The position numbers and the translations under genes were made by a program. The notes beneath the pieces were generated by a model. It worked only from the letters and a program-made list of their open reading frames with translations, searched no databases and had not been told where the DNA came from. From Entoloma clypeatum (lineage: Eukaryota; Basidiomycota; Agaricomycetes; Agaricales; Entolomataceae): a stretch of 64,000 nucleotides of DNA. Numbering within the stretch: the first letter of the stretch is position 1; the number at the start of each line of letters is the position of its first letter. This document shows, piece by piece, positions 45,914 through 59,594 of this stretch. Where the stretch lies: contig OY751485.1 in NCBI GenBank assembly GCA_963565915.1, positions 4,650,001 to 4,714,000 on the forward strand, read 5' to 3'.

Positions 45914-46638
45914 TCAAACTTTCCCCTCCTCCCTCAACTTCTGCAGCGCCGCATCCACAACCCGGAACCCGTCCATCCCGGTCGGCATCCCACAATATAT
46001 CGACGTATGCAACAGCGTCTCCCTGATCTCAATCTCCGTCGCTCCATTGTTGATAGCCCCTCCAACGTGCGACGCCAGCTTCATTAATACCCCATAGGTC
46101 GCTCACTCGTCAGTAAAATCGACTCTCACGGGGCGGCCACACACACACACCTCGGCGTGTTTACCCTGGAACGCAAGAAGCGCAATGTTAATCAGACTGC
46201 GCTGCTTGAGGTCCAACCCCGGACGTGTCCAAATCGCGCCCCACGCCAGCTGAAAAAAACATAAAAATCCAACAAGCCGCGAAATCGCAAAAAGGTCTGG
46301 CCAACCTCGACGGCTATCTAAGTAGATCGATGGGAATGGTTTGCGATCAGATCATTCAACATCCCGCATAAATCGTGCTTTACGTCCTGCATTGGCTTCA
46401 TGAATTCAGACGCATTCTGACACCATATAAGCGGATCGGCAGAATCGTAACCGACTATATAACGCACCTTGCTCAACTGCTTGTCGACATATTCATCGCC
46501 CTTGAGGAATGTCGTCAATGTACTATTGGGTCACTGGTAACTCAAACGCTTTACCATAACTTTACGACGCATTTTGATACCAGCTTCATATAATTCATCG
46601 AGCGCCTTTTGACTCGGTTCATTCTGAGGAGTCGACAT
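45914..46638 (-). CDS. Carboxymuconolactone decarboxylase-family protein, 141 aa
   Basis: Six exons: 46555-46638, 46468-46500, 46384-46416, 46306-46317, 46151-46249, 45914-46078; total 426 nt. The protein has the single-domain CMD layout: an N-terminal helix with GIKMRRKVMGDEYVD, then LAWGAIWTRPGLDLKQRSL, then GGAINNGATEIEIRETLLH and a C-terminal YCGMPTGMDGFRV. Family members act in aromatic catabolism (gamma-carboxymuconolactone) or as related thiol-dependent or unknown enzymes. No CxxC peroxidase motif is seen, so an AhpD-like role is unlikely. The model requires a 12-nt exon (46306-46317, codons IAVE) to restore the conserved helix before LAWG. Confidence 0.88.
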
Positions 46639-46825
46639 CGTTGAATGTGAGAGTGAATTTGTCGGGCGAATTTGAATCAGCCGTGAATTCTTAATCACAG
46701 CCAACAAACAAACTTGGAGAGTTCGATTCGACTTGATTTGAATACACTACATAGCTAAATTACAAAATTAAATTGGTTACTTAGACGAAGTTGCCTACGT
46801 ACCCAATCTCACCCCAACCTCCACC

Positions 46826-49800
46826 CTATCGTTTGCTCGATGCCCACCACTTCCCTAAATCCAACCTGACATACAAATAATACAACGCATCCGCTCCTCC
46901 CACTCGGTTCCTCTGCCCCTCGTTGCTTCTTATCTGAGAAGACCCCACCACCCCAATCGAAGACCCATTCTTATCCACCAACCCCTTCAAAACCTTCGTC
47001 TATAGAAAAACAAAAAAAAAATCAACTTTACAACGCCCAAAATACGAAACGAAAAAAAGGAAAAAGAAGAAAAAAAAACCCACAAACATAACCATCTTCC
47101 CAAAAAATCTCTTCTCAACCTCCCCCATCGCTACCGCAGCCTCATACTCCTCCATCCGCCCTCTGTAAAGCTCCCCGGCCACGACCACAAACTCCAGTAC
47201 TAGCTCTAGCGACTTCCGGAGGACTTCGCCCACCGCGCGCTGCCCAGACCGCAGGAGACACGCCGTGAGGACATCGTCCAGCAGGTCAGAGTGGCCCTTT
47301 GCCAGAGCAAACACATCTGAGAAACCCGTCGGAGAGGGAGTGGTGGAGGAAGGTGGGTTTGTGCCCGTGGTCGAGGCGTAGCTTGTTGAATTCGGGCCGA
47401 GGGATAAGCGCGCGATGAACGGGTCAAAGTTGCCGCCGATGGCAGTGTCGAAGACATATGCCGAAAGGGTTGATACGAACGACTGTGCGACAAATCGGAA
47501 GTGGAGAAGTTGCTTTTGCGATTTGGCCAGTGTAGCAAAGAGAGGTTTTGAAGGCGTTCGAGTCATTCGGAAGAGGGATCCCAAAGCGCTTTCCACTATA
47601 AACGAAAAGCAGGAAAATGAAGAGTTAGATAAACTCGTGCTGGAGGGTAAACGACCAACCTCTCATAAGTCGCAGAAGGAACGTGAACATTCTCTGGTAC
47701 TTTGACATTATATCAGGCGGAATAAGCACCTCCAGCGGGCGCGGGGGTCTGTAATCCATGTACAAGAAATCTAGAGCCCTAATCAAGGCAAAATATCAAG
47801 ACAAATACAACCCAATGACAGGGGCAGAGAAGACGCACTCGATACCTACAAAACCCCCCCAATATTAGACAGTGAAAGAACCAGGAAAAACAGAAACGCA
47901 CGCAAAGGATCCAACCATTTCTCCTTCCCCGTCCCCACCGGCAAATCACGAATCGCAAACCCAAGCCTATACTCCGCCTCCTGCATCACCCGGCTAGCCC
48001 TAACGCCCTCCGCACCACCCACCCTCCCCTGCTCAAACGAATCCACAATAACCGTCCTCAAAAAGAAGCTCAAATCCGCACCCACAGGCGGCCACGTCTC
48101 CCTCTCCAACAAGCTCGGCGCCAGCCCCACCGCCCACGGCCGCTCCCTCCCATCGCCCCCCTTCCTCGACTTGGACGATCTCTTCCGCACAGACCGGATA
48201 GACATGCTGATGCTGTGCGGGTCGACGCTCTCGCTCTCCCAGTCCTCCGAGTCCGAGAAGAGCGCAGATGCGAGTCGGGACTTGAACGCGGGCGAGGTGA
48301 GGAGGAGGTACGCTTGCAGGAGGTGCAGGTGGGACCGGAAGTCGAGGTTGGTGGTGGTACTCTCGGACTCTTCTCCCCCTCTTGCACTTGTGCTGTATTC
48401 TTGAGATGGGAGTGATGCTGTTGCAGGGGAAAGGAAGAGCGTAAGGAGCGCGCTGGAGAGGGTCGATGCGTGCTCCACGAGCGGCGCGAGGGCGAGTGAG
48501 GTCAGGTGCGAGAGAGTGGGTGTTATGGGTGGTAGAGCGTCCGGGAAAGAGTCGATGAAGGTTTGAAGAGTTTGACGTGTCCACGAATCAAGGTTGGAAC
48601 CTGGCTCGAGGTCAAAAACGCGGAAAATGGCAAACGCGGCCTTGCTCGAGTCTTGTCCCTCGTCCGGCGGCGGGTCGGTATCGTCAGTGTTCAGCGGGGA
48701 GTTTTCTCTTTTTTCGTTCCAGGCAGCCTCGATCTGGGTCCGTGTCCAGTACCACCGGATAGGTTCTTGGCTCGATCTACGCTGTAGAAGAGGGTGATCT
48801 GGCTGGGCTGTTTGCAGGAGGACGAGGGACTTCTGCGCTGCCGGGAGGATATCCACAAGTTCAGGTGGGAAAAAATCGGGAAAAGTCTTCCACAGTGGGT
48901 TTGGGGACTCGAGAATCTCGACAAGGTCTTCCTCCTTTTCCTCCTCATCTTCATCGTCCAAAGCGTACCTATTGGCCGTTTCTGCAAGCACACGGGGGTT
49001 GCTCTTTGGCTTGTCGATGCCGTATCCAACTGATCTTGAGAGTTGCTGTAGGTATTCATGGGAGACGGTTGTTAGGATAAAGGCAAATATAGCTTTGATA
49101 AGGCGCGGAGATTGTCGGGTAATATGCAGGTCGAGGTGAGAGTAGAGGCGGGATAAAAGGGGAGCAGGTGTTGGATCAAATGGGACATGATCTTGTGGCA
49201 ATCTCATCTCGTCCTATAAAAAATGATGAGGACAATACAATGAACAGGTTAGAAGAACGGCCTACAATTCCATATAGATCTGCCAATGCAATCAAGGTCT
49301 CCTCGTAAATCTCATAGTGCATCCATATCGCGGATAAAGTATATTGTTGCATATCGGGCGATTCGTGGATAGGCGGACATCGAGAAAGGGCCAGCCGAAG
49401 GTAGGTTGTAACAGTAGACAACGCATGGGCGTAAGCGTGAACAATGGGTTCTTCTCTCGCAGACCTGACAGACGAAATCAGCCGGTCCCTACCCATGACA
49501 AGGCATTGATAAGACGTACCGCATTCTTAAAGACGCGAGAAGAACCTCCAGACGCCTTAGCAAGGTTCCAATTGTAAGAAAGCGGGAAATGAGGCTGGTT
49601 GAAACTTAGTGAAATAAATGTAGTAGAATAAGCGGCATACATACCTCTGACTGATCACCTCGTCCTTTCCATCCAGCAACAGAAACCCGGTCTTTTTCTC
49701 TCCCAAATTCGACTGTATAAACCGCTCTGTCGACATGTCCCATGTGTGAAACACTGAAGAAGTGCCCAATACAGTCAGCTTGAGCGCGTTCAAGAGCTTG

Positions 49801-50392
49801 CTTTGGGTGACATAGACCATGTCCACCGAGGGATCGTTGACACGGACATTCACACTTGGAGAAAAACCAACTCAGGCTACCGTGGCGATTGCGGGCGATT
49901 ATGGATGAACCCACTGGTATCGAGCAGCCGCAAACACAAGGCTGTCCTGCTCAGACAGAAAACCAGTGGATAATGCCTGGGTTGGATGAGACGGCCTCAA
50001 CCGATCCCATGAAAGGGCTTTGTTCTACACAACCTCCATCACGATGACGAATAACGCGAAGTATGGAAAGCGACACACACTCTGGTCCCTAGATTATGGG
50101 TAACGGCGTCCAGCCACAGGCCACGGCTCGGACTACGATGGAGAGGTTGCTCCCCATCCGCAGCGAGGACAAACACACTGAGTTCTGGTGGTAGGCGGTC
50201 GAGGTAGGCAGGTTTCTTTCGGTTTGTGGAGATGAGTTTGAGGGTGTCCATGATTGGATTTTGAGGCATGTCGGTTAGTGGAGGGACGAAGAAACGGGGA
50301 ATGATTGGAGGGAGGTGCATCGTCGTGGCTGAGGCTGTGAGGTCGTCCAACAGACCGACGTCGGCCATGGTGGGCTCATGGAGGTCGTCCAT
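46826..50392 (-). CDS. Gamma-tubulin complex component, GCP5/6-like, 993 aa
   Basis: Ten exons: 50081-50392, 49915-50024, 49645-49854, 49520-49555, 49266-49464, 47902-49213, 47839-47845, 47660-47778, 47093-47595, 46826-46999; total 2982 nt. It belongs to the Spc97/Spc98 (GCP) family. The N-terminal region leads to a gamma-tubulin ring assembly fold. The C-terminal domain has ALDFLYMDYRPPRPLEVLI, KYQRMFTFLLRL and a final LYYLYVRLDLGKWW, typical of gamma-tubulin-binding GCPs. A long acidic/Ser-rich insert in the middle (about 300-560) is more like GCP5/6 than GCP2/3. It would act at microtubule-organising centres (spindle pole bodies). The seventh exon is only 7 nt. Confidence is high for the family, moderate for the subtype. 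Confidence 0.9.
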
Positions 50393-50566
50393 CTAAAAAT
50401 ATAAACCCGTGATGTATATTGCTGATAAACAAGTACACGTATGAGCTCGACAATATAGCCAGAGAATAAGTACTGAGAAATGCTACTGTTGCCGCGATGA
50501 GGTATACATAATGGAAAGAAAAACATGATACATCGTCAAAAAAAGTAAGGAGAAAGCTGGAAGAGA

Positions 50567-51120
50567 TCAGCTGCAGAGGCCATCGTTTAGGTGAGCGCCG
50601 CAACGCTCGCATTTGACCCGTCTGTCTAATATGCAGAGACCGATGCCGAGTGGGAACCAAAATATCGCAGCAAGGACCCCTTCCAAGGAAATGAGTGCCT
50701 TCACCAAGGAGACGACGACAACACGGACTCACCAAGCAACCCAAACTTCGTTTCTGGCTCGTGCATCCCAGCCTGCAGACATAGCATCTCGGGGTGGTTC
50801 GGAGGTAGGAGAGAAGCCACACGCTCGCCAGTTGTCGGGTTGATGTAGTGGTGTATCACGGGCGCCGGGATGTATCCAGGTTGGTGGGCAATGGATCTAA
50901 CAACGATGCCATTGTACACCTGCACTGGATCTTGCTGCAAACCTAGTGGTTTGGTATCGACTGGAGCGCGGCTTCCCTGTTGATTATCTACGGCTTCGCA
51001 ACCCTGAGCTTTGCTCAAGTTGGATGACCAAGTCCACGTACTGGCATTACTACTGCTTCCTGCCGCATAGTCGTACGACGGGGGACTATCCTGGGGTAAT
51101 TGTGTCGTCTTGATGGTCAT
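50567..51120 (-). CDS. Small membrane protein with BRI3/LITAF-like tail, 166 aa
   Basis: Two exons, 50733-51120 and 50567-50679, total 501 nt. The N-terminal half is Ser/Pro-rich with a PPSYD motif of the kind bound by WW domains. The C-terminus has one hydrophobic segment (VLAAIFWFPLGIGLCIL) followed by DRRVKCERCGAHL. This pattern, a membrane helix next to a CxxC half-site, is shared by many agaric proteins and resembles brain protein I3 and LITAF-type endosomal proteins. It probably sits in an endosomal or plasma membrane. It is divergent from the arginine methyltransferase gene (223 bp apart) and ends 174 bp before the start of the GCP gene, in the same direction. Confidence 0.75.
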
Positions 51121-51343
51121 TCAATTCATTGTAATGCAGTATTGGGGATCGAGTACTCACCATAGGTGGTTGTTTCGGAGGGTCTATGATCATTGCTGCG
51201 GGTATATTATAGTAACTGCGGAGGAAGTTGAAGGCAGTGCCGGGACTCTGCCGGCGCTGAGAGCTCCTTCCTTTTCCGCTATGTCAAGTATTTTTTCTTT
51301 GGGACCCGAATTCCGACCTTCACCATCCTCTCTTCCTCTCGCC

Positions 51344-52918
<1,575 letters not shown>

Positions 52919-53440
52919 ATTCATATCATCATGCCACTTTCTTTGTTTTCCTTGTGGGCATTTCTATTCTTGGGGGAAAAAAAACTCGAACGGAAATTTC
53001 TACCGGTCATGATGTCTGCTTGGGTTTGTCGTGCTATTCCGCGGGTGATGCATGTCCATTCATTCATGCTGTATTTTCCTCTATATTCCCCACATTTGCA
53101 GGTATTGAGACTGAGATTCTGTAGACGTGTATCTTCTTCCAACCGATGTAATGTAACAAGATCCTTTAGCCGTGCATATAATTCTGCTGTACCAATGTCG
53201 CCCCTAGAGTCATGAGTCACATCCTTGGTTGGTCATTGGTATGTACTACAGTGATACAGGTTGAGGTATATGATACATACACTCTATTGAAAATCTATTC
53301 CTAATTCCGTTCCATCCGGCTACAAAGTACAACATGGCGAAAAAAGTCACAAGAAAAAAAAGTCAATTGCACAAAAGACAGGAAGCGAGAAAACGAAGGG
53401 GAGATTCAAAAGAAAATAGACGGTGGGAGCCCAGCCCGGC
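52919..53440. other. Convergent intergenic spacer
   Basis: Lies between the 3' ends of the methyltransferase gene (plus) and the F-box gene (minus). It should hold both 3' UTRs and polyadenylation signals. No gene seen. Confidence 0.5.
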
Positions 53441-55513
53441 TCAAATCGTAGCAGTCGCGAGCACTCGCTCCTTCATCAACGCCCTCGAAAACACCGCCGC
53501 CATCTCTGGCTGCGGCCTCCTCGGTCTCCACATAGCTCCAACACCACCACCACCACCACCCCCCGCACTCGCCAAAAACCCCCACACCGCCAACGACACC
53601 AACATCCCACAAAACAGCAACACGCGCATCTCCTCGCCCGCCGCCGACCGCTCCAAAAGCAGCCTCCACCAGCTGCCCTCCCTACGCCTGCCGACCCTCA
53701 GATCGCGCACCCACTTCTTCGTGGAGCACCACGTGCCGAGGCCCCACGGCCACTCGCGCTTCTCGTGCTCGGACCCCGCGAGCGAGAGCGGGAGCCCGTG
53801 GTGGTCGCACGTGAGCGCGAAAGTGCCGGACGCGCGCGCGGAGAGGAGGGGGAGGAACGGGGGGAACGGCAGCGCGAAGGGGAGGGGAAGGGGGGAGGGA
53901 GGAGGGAGGAAGGTGAGGGAGAAGCGGTTGAGCCGCGGATTACTCCGTGCAATACGCGCGGCGCCCGCGGCGAGAGGCTCGTCCCCGGGGCATTTGACGA
54001 TGGTGAGCTGCAACGTGCGGAGTTTGGGGAAGCCGCGGACGGTTTTGGAGAAGGCGTCCTGGGGAAGGGAGGGGTAAGTTTCGTGTGCCAACAGGTAATT
54101 CTTAAAAAAAACTTGCGAGTTGGAAAGAGGGTTTGTTGCTGCAGGTCAGCTCGAGGTGCCGCAGGTGCGGACAGGATGTGATGAGGGACCGGAGAAGGTT
54201 GCCGCTGTCGTACATCGAGTGGAGCATGAAGGCGACCTTCAGCTTGGAGAGCTGCTTCATGCCCTGCAAGAGGGCGGCGACCGCCTGCGCGGGAACCTCG
54301 CGCGTCTGCAATGGGTCGCGAAAGGCGACGGAGCGAAGGTGTGGGTGGAGGTACGGCAGGGCCTGGATCTGCTGGAGCGTGCCCGAAAACGAGGACAGCT
54401 GGAGCGCGGCGGGGTTCAAGGTCGCGAGGTGCGCGGGCTGGATGATGAACTTGGAGAGGGCGAGGGTGTCTAGTTTGGGGTGGGCTTCGAGGAATTCAAT
54501 GAAGGGACCTTTGTGCGCGGGATTGACGGGGCTGGGGAAAGGCTCGACGGAGACGTCGCCAAGGGCGAGCTTGCGGAGGTTGGGCCAGCGGGCGTAGACC
54601 AGGGTGTGGATGTTGATGGGGAGGGAGGAGGAGCCTTCGATGGTGAGCTCTTCGAGGTTGGGGCAGTGGTTCATGAGCATGTCCCAGAGGGTGCGGATGA
54701 CAACGTTTTCCTCTGGGAATGGGGTCTTGATAGGTAGTGGAGATTAGTAGGGGGGTGAGACTTACGTACCATCGGTGAAAATATCCATGTGAACGTCATA
54801 AAACCCGGATTTGAGGGTTAGGGAGAACCCCGCGAGGTCGACGAAATCAAAGATCTGAGAAGATGTGAGCGACCGGGGAACAGACGAGGGCTCCTTGGAG
54901 GACATACATGGCTCCCGTGAGGAGGAAGGTAGCTTCCCAGGGATGTCCCGATGTAGCGGAGCAGGGGACAACTGTGAGAATGATCCGATTGAGCAGGCGC
55001 AGATGACAAGAGAGCAAGGTGGGCACCCCATGCGCAAGGCAAACCACATGTCGTCGTGGTAGGGCTTCTCGTCTGCGTCCCAAGTGAACCTCGTAAGGGC
55101 GTCGAGACGCTTGGTAGAAGCGACATGTCTGACTGCAGCGGAAGCAATCAAGCTTTGAGCAATGCTTGCCTGTCCTGACATGTCCTCTGTCTGTGGGCGG
55201 ACGACGAGCTCGCGGACATGGCGGGCTATGTCCGGGCGGCGTTCCAGCATGCCCAGAGTTAGTTTGCATTGCTCGAGGGTGTTCAGGGTGACTGTCTCGT
55301 AGAGGACGGACGACACATGTGAGTATATGTGGTTGTTCTGTACACAAAAGTGAGAATCTATAGATGATTGAAATAAATCCCGCTTGCCGTCAGAGAAAAG
55401 TTGAGGACGTCGAGGACAGAGTCGAGACAGAGGGCAATTTCGATGAGGAGATCGCCGGGAACATTGGCGAGCGGGGAGGGAGCAGGCTTGTGTGTGCGGA
55501 AGGGCCAATACAT
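53441..55513 (-). CDS. F-box protein, with an apparent one-base frameshift
   Basis: Exons: 55388-55513, 55027-55337, 54908-54971, 54770-54854, 53441-54712. An F-box-like N-terminus (LANVPGDLLIEIALCL) is followed by an LRR-like region (HVRELVV, CPNLEELTIEG, WPNLRKLALGD, CPHLRHLELT). Such proteins serve as substrate adaptors of SCF ubiquitin ligases. The first intron (55338-55387) is GC-AG. In the last exon the frame shifts at a run of eight A (plus strand, 54104-54111); with seven the protein would read through. The C-terminus has a predicted membrane segment (LLFCGMLVSLAVWGFLA), unusual for an F-box protein. The frameshift may be a sequencing error, so I keep it as CDS. Confidence 0.75.
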
Positions 55514-55657
55514 GGTGATCGATGGGGTGAAACGGAGAGAGAAGAGAGGGTATTTGAAGGAAAAAACATTATGGCGACGGGCCGGGGGATGCATATAGTG
55601 CAGGGATGTCTCCCTTGCGGAGTTAGATTTGTCCGAGCATCACGCGGACTAACCGTC

Positions 55658-56381
55658 ATGGCCAAGGACGTCCCCAACATCGTCAACCGCGACATCATCC
55701 AACGCCTCAACTTTCTCTATCAAGCTAGCGTCTACTTGTCCTCATGTCCACCTTCCAACTCCTCCAAAAAGGTCGTCTCCCCTCGCGACCTCGCAAAGGA
55801 ATACATATCCACCATGAGGACTGTTGGCCAGAAGACCACTGTCAGAATGCATGTCGGTTCTCAATTCAAACCATTTTTTAGCACTGACTTCCAGCATTCA
55901 GAGACCCTGCTGTCAAGCGCACTATCTGCAAGGGCTGCAACATCACTCTCATCCCAGGTACAACCGCCACTGTGCGAATCAAGAGTGAGCGTCAAAATCA
56001 CCACTCTTATTGTTCACTCGACCATCCCTCCCCCCAGAATCGGCGTCACATGGCAATGCCGTATTGTATACTTGCAACAACTGCAAGACAATAAGACGCA
56101 TCCCTGCGCCACCTTCCCCATCAAACGAGGGCGCAACCGCTGATCACCCAATCCAACCACTACCTTCAACCTCAGGCTCACCATCAGACGAATCTGCGAT
56201 GACAATAGACTCCCCCAACACAATCAAGCCCGCAAGACAAAAGCCTCGGAAGAAGAAAGAACGTCTTGCTCGGGTCCCGCCGCTTTTTGCTCGCCATGAC
56301 GCTGGTCACGTTGTTTTCCGTGGAAATGAGAGGCTACCCCCACCTGAACTTGGACAAGGCACCGGGATCTTCATCGTGTAA
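55658..56381 (+). CDS. RNase P/MRP protein subunit Rpp21/Rpr2 family, 205 aa
   Basis: Three exons: 55658-55848, 55902-55984, 56038-56381; total 618 nt. The protein has an N-terminal helical region (IIQRLNFLYQASVYL), then IDPAVKRTICKGCN and the zinc ribbon with C73, C76, C104 and C107 (CKGC, CNNC). This is the Rpr2/Rpp21/Snm1 domain, a protein subunit of the RNA enzyme that cuts tRNA 5' leaders. The C-terminal third is basic and disordered (KPRKKKERLA). The first intron reads as GC-AG (55849-55901); with GT-AG only, the conserved IDPAVKR motif cannot be kept in frame. The gene is divergent from the F-box gene, 144 bp away. Confidence 0.88.
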
Positions 56382-59300
56382 AAAGGTCATTCATGCAAAT
56401 CACCCTCTATGGGGACTGGGTCGAGACCATTCCCTTTAGAAAACGGTTCAACGTGTCCCTGGGATACAGGTGTGACGTTCCATAACAATCAGAGCTCGGT
56501 TCCTCTCCTACATACCTCCCAGGAGAAGCATAACTTTTATAAGCAAGACTTGACTTCTCTCGCCGCTCTCCCACTGGGTTTTCCGTGGAATTTCCGTGGA
56601 AAACTACATCAACAAAACCATCTTTTCTGAAGCATGTTCCAATCTGGCACGAAGTTTCTCAAGAGTGGTGATGGTCGGAAGCAACGCTCTGTTGCCGTGT
56701 ACACTAACAAGTTCTCTCCTCTAAATCACCCTTGAAGGATAAATACACACGTCTCGTTTATTTCCATCTTGCCTGTGCTTGAAATGGTAATCAAGGCAAG
56801 CTGTTATTCGTCCCTACCAAACCGTTTCCTCTCCATGGGGCAAGCCACGATAACTTTCCCCATTATGAGTCTACCAGACTCAAGTCTACGCGATCTCAGA
56901 GAGAGGACATGGATTTGACCTCCAGCGGTATGTAAAATCACTGTCCAACCGAGTGTAAGGTCGTATTTTTTCAATTCCTCTATTGCCCCTCCATTCTTCA
57001 CTGTTGCTTTTCTACGTATTCAAGCACAGAGCAGTTTACCCTCCCTTTCATTCTATTGTGCGTTCACGAGACTTCATTTCCCCACCAATGACTTATGCTT
57101 GTCATGCAGGACAACCGAGGTGTCATCTTCATTACATTTGTATTGTTTCGTTGTTTGTCCCATCAATATCATCGTCTCTGTCATGGCGTCCACCTCACAG
57201 ATTATCAGTTTCGTTATTGTCTCCTCGTTATCCGCCTGGTTTGTTCCTCTTCCTGTTTCTTTTGCTTTAGAACTCCAAGCTTCAAGACTCGGTCGCGGGC
57301 GGAAGGTGATGACCACAATTGACCGGTCAGATGTCGCATAAGTAGATTTCGTTCCCCCTTTCCCCCCCAGTAAAAATCTCAGCGACTTCAATAGATTTAC
57401 CATCCGCCAAACCAGGGATCCCTTCGCTAATCCTATCCTATATATCGCATCGAAGAAAATCGCACTCTCACCGAGATCGACTTGTCCGTGTCGAACCTGG
57501 GGAATCCCGGCGATTTCTTTGCGTTCAAAAGGTTTCGACTTTCCTGCCTACAGACCTCACAACGAAATTTGCAACCGAAGTTCTCGACGATCATCTTGTA
57601 TAGAAACCTGAACACGACTTCGACGAACAGGTGGAATGGTGCTGAGTCGCAGTTACTTATCTGGGCCTGGAAAAATCCAAGTTATGCAAGGTAAAATATT
57701 CTCTGGATCCTTACTTACCTCCGGTTTTGCTAGGCAACGTGGTTGGGTTGTACCGAGCCATGACTCAGAGGGCGATAGAAGTCTCCATGTCGATCCCTCA
57801 TCGTCTTGAGAATTCCCGAGCATCATTGACTGGCGCGCAGTTCATCCGAGCTTGAGTATACACACGAAAAATCCACAAGAGACACAACAACGATGAGAAC
57901 GATTGCCCAGCCCATCAAGGTATCATGGGCCCCATCGCACAACGAACAAGAGATGAAGCTGGAAGCCAGAGGGAAATCAAAGTGTTGTCGCAATCAAACC
58001 GGAGTTCCATGGAATCCTGAATTTCAAAAGGCGGTGGAGGTCAAGCTCTGTCTAGACGACAACGCGAAAAGAAGAGAACCAAAAGCAAAGCGCTCAGAAC
58101 CGTAGAGCACAGCGGGTAGCGTGCTCGTTCCGATAAGTATGCTGTTCAACGTTCCTCTGCAGCAGGAACAATCATGGTATCCACCTCTTGCAAAGGACGT
58201 TTGCTTGGTCTTTCGTCGCCCCGCGCATGCTATACTTTTTAAGCCCCGCGTTTGGCGCTTCTACGGCGAAACTGCAAGATAACTCCAAGATTATTGCTCA
58301 GCATGATGGTATCTAGCAAAAGCTGGTCAAGGGACCAACCAGTACTACCTGAAAGCGAACCTGAGAGGATCAGTGTTTACCAGCCTCCATCGTAGGGCTG
58401 GTGCATCGCTGGACAGCAGGGCCATGCCAGGCCGCCGGGGGCTGGCAAAAGGGTGGGCCGTCGTACAGCAGTGCGAAGACTCTGGGGCAGAGAGGTACTA
58501 GCATTAGATACGTAGTGTCTCATATAGGACAACTCGCAAGGCGTTTGCAATTGGCCAGGATGCCGTGTTATCGATCGCAGGTCCTGTGTGGGCCAGTGGA
58601 ACAGACTGTGGGTTCGGACGTGGTGGTTGATGTTAAGTATTAATTAGACCTCATCAGGGTCACGGAACCTTTCTCGTTGGTCCAGGGGCGTACGGGATTC
58701 TACAGGGCCCCCCTCAACACCCTGATCCCTAAGGATCCAAAATTCACGATTTTTATCTGGACGTGTTCTGGGCAATTTGAGGGCTTTTCTATCCGGATCT
58801 ACCTGCCTCCCCACGGGGCGATTTTTAGAGACCAGGCATTTTCAAGGATCCAGAAATTTTCCCCCCGGACTGGAGCAGGATGCCTGGGATTGCCTGGGTC
58901 ACCCATCCGGATAAGAATCTAGGGCGGAGCGAGTACCTTGAAATTTGTCCGGATAAAAATCCTCCGGCTTGGCTCCAACACCCGACCCGTCAGGGGATCA
59001 GTAGTGGAGACACAACAATGCTTGCAATTGACCGATTGAGCAACGACTATCGATGGCCACTCTCTCAATAGGCCTAAAGAGAAGAAGAAGTCTGCTATAG
59101 AGAATGACGCGGAGGACGACATTTGATACAGACCATCTGGTAGAAATGTAAATCTCATCCTGAGGCGTTGCAGGTTGACACTGATTATTGATATTGGCCG
59201 TGCTGAGGGATAGGTTCCAACTTTTATCCGCACCGAGATCAGGGCGTTGAGGGCATTTTGGGGTGGTGAGTCTACTTACGGCAGAAACCGACTCGTCACA

Positions 59301-59594
59301 TGCGGGTTTGACAAAGTGACATACTATAAAAGGCAATTCCGTTCTATGATTAGCATTCACAACCATATGAACCTCTCTTGGTATGACTTGTCAAGCGCTG
59401 GCCATTTTCTCGTGACAGAATTCCAAGGATCAACCTACTGAACATCCGTCAGATCGTTGTCAGGTCCACACGATGCTTATCCTATGCGAGATTTTAAGGC
59501 CTTAAGGGCCCGGAAGCAATGTCGATCGTGACCTATGTTCGACACCTAGCCGCCTTTTTCCTCCCTGCGCTCGCAATACGGACTGCCAGAAACC
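56382..59594. other. Gene-poor region, nothing recognised
   Basis: About 3.2 kb with short ORFs only. None has a family motif or a splice pattern I could follow. At about 58680-59000 the sequence contains a twice-used CCGGATAA(A/G)AAT motif and may be part of an unidentified dispersed repeat. Confidence 0.45.

Noticed and set aside
53334..54181. Two overlapping plus-strand ORFs of about 250 aa
   Set aside because: They lie opposite the GC-rich last exon of the F-box gene, are rich in Arg/Pro/Gly, and show no motifs; shadows of the real frame.
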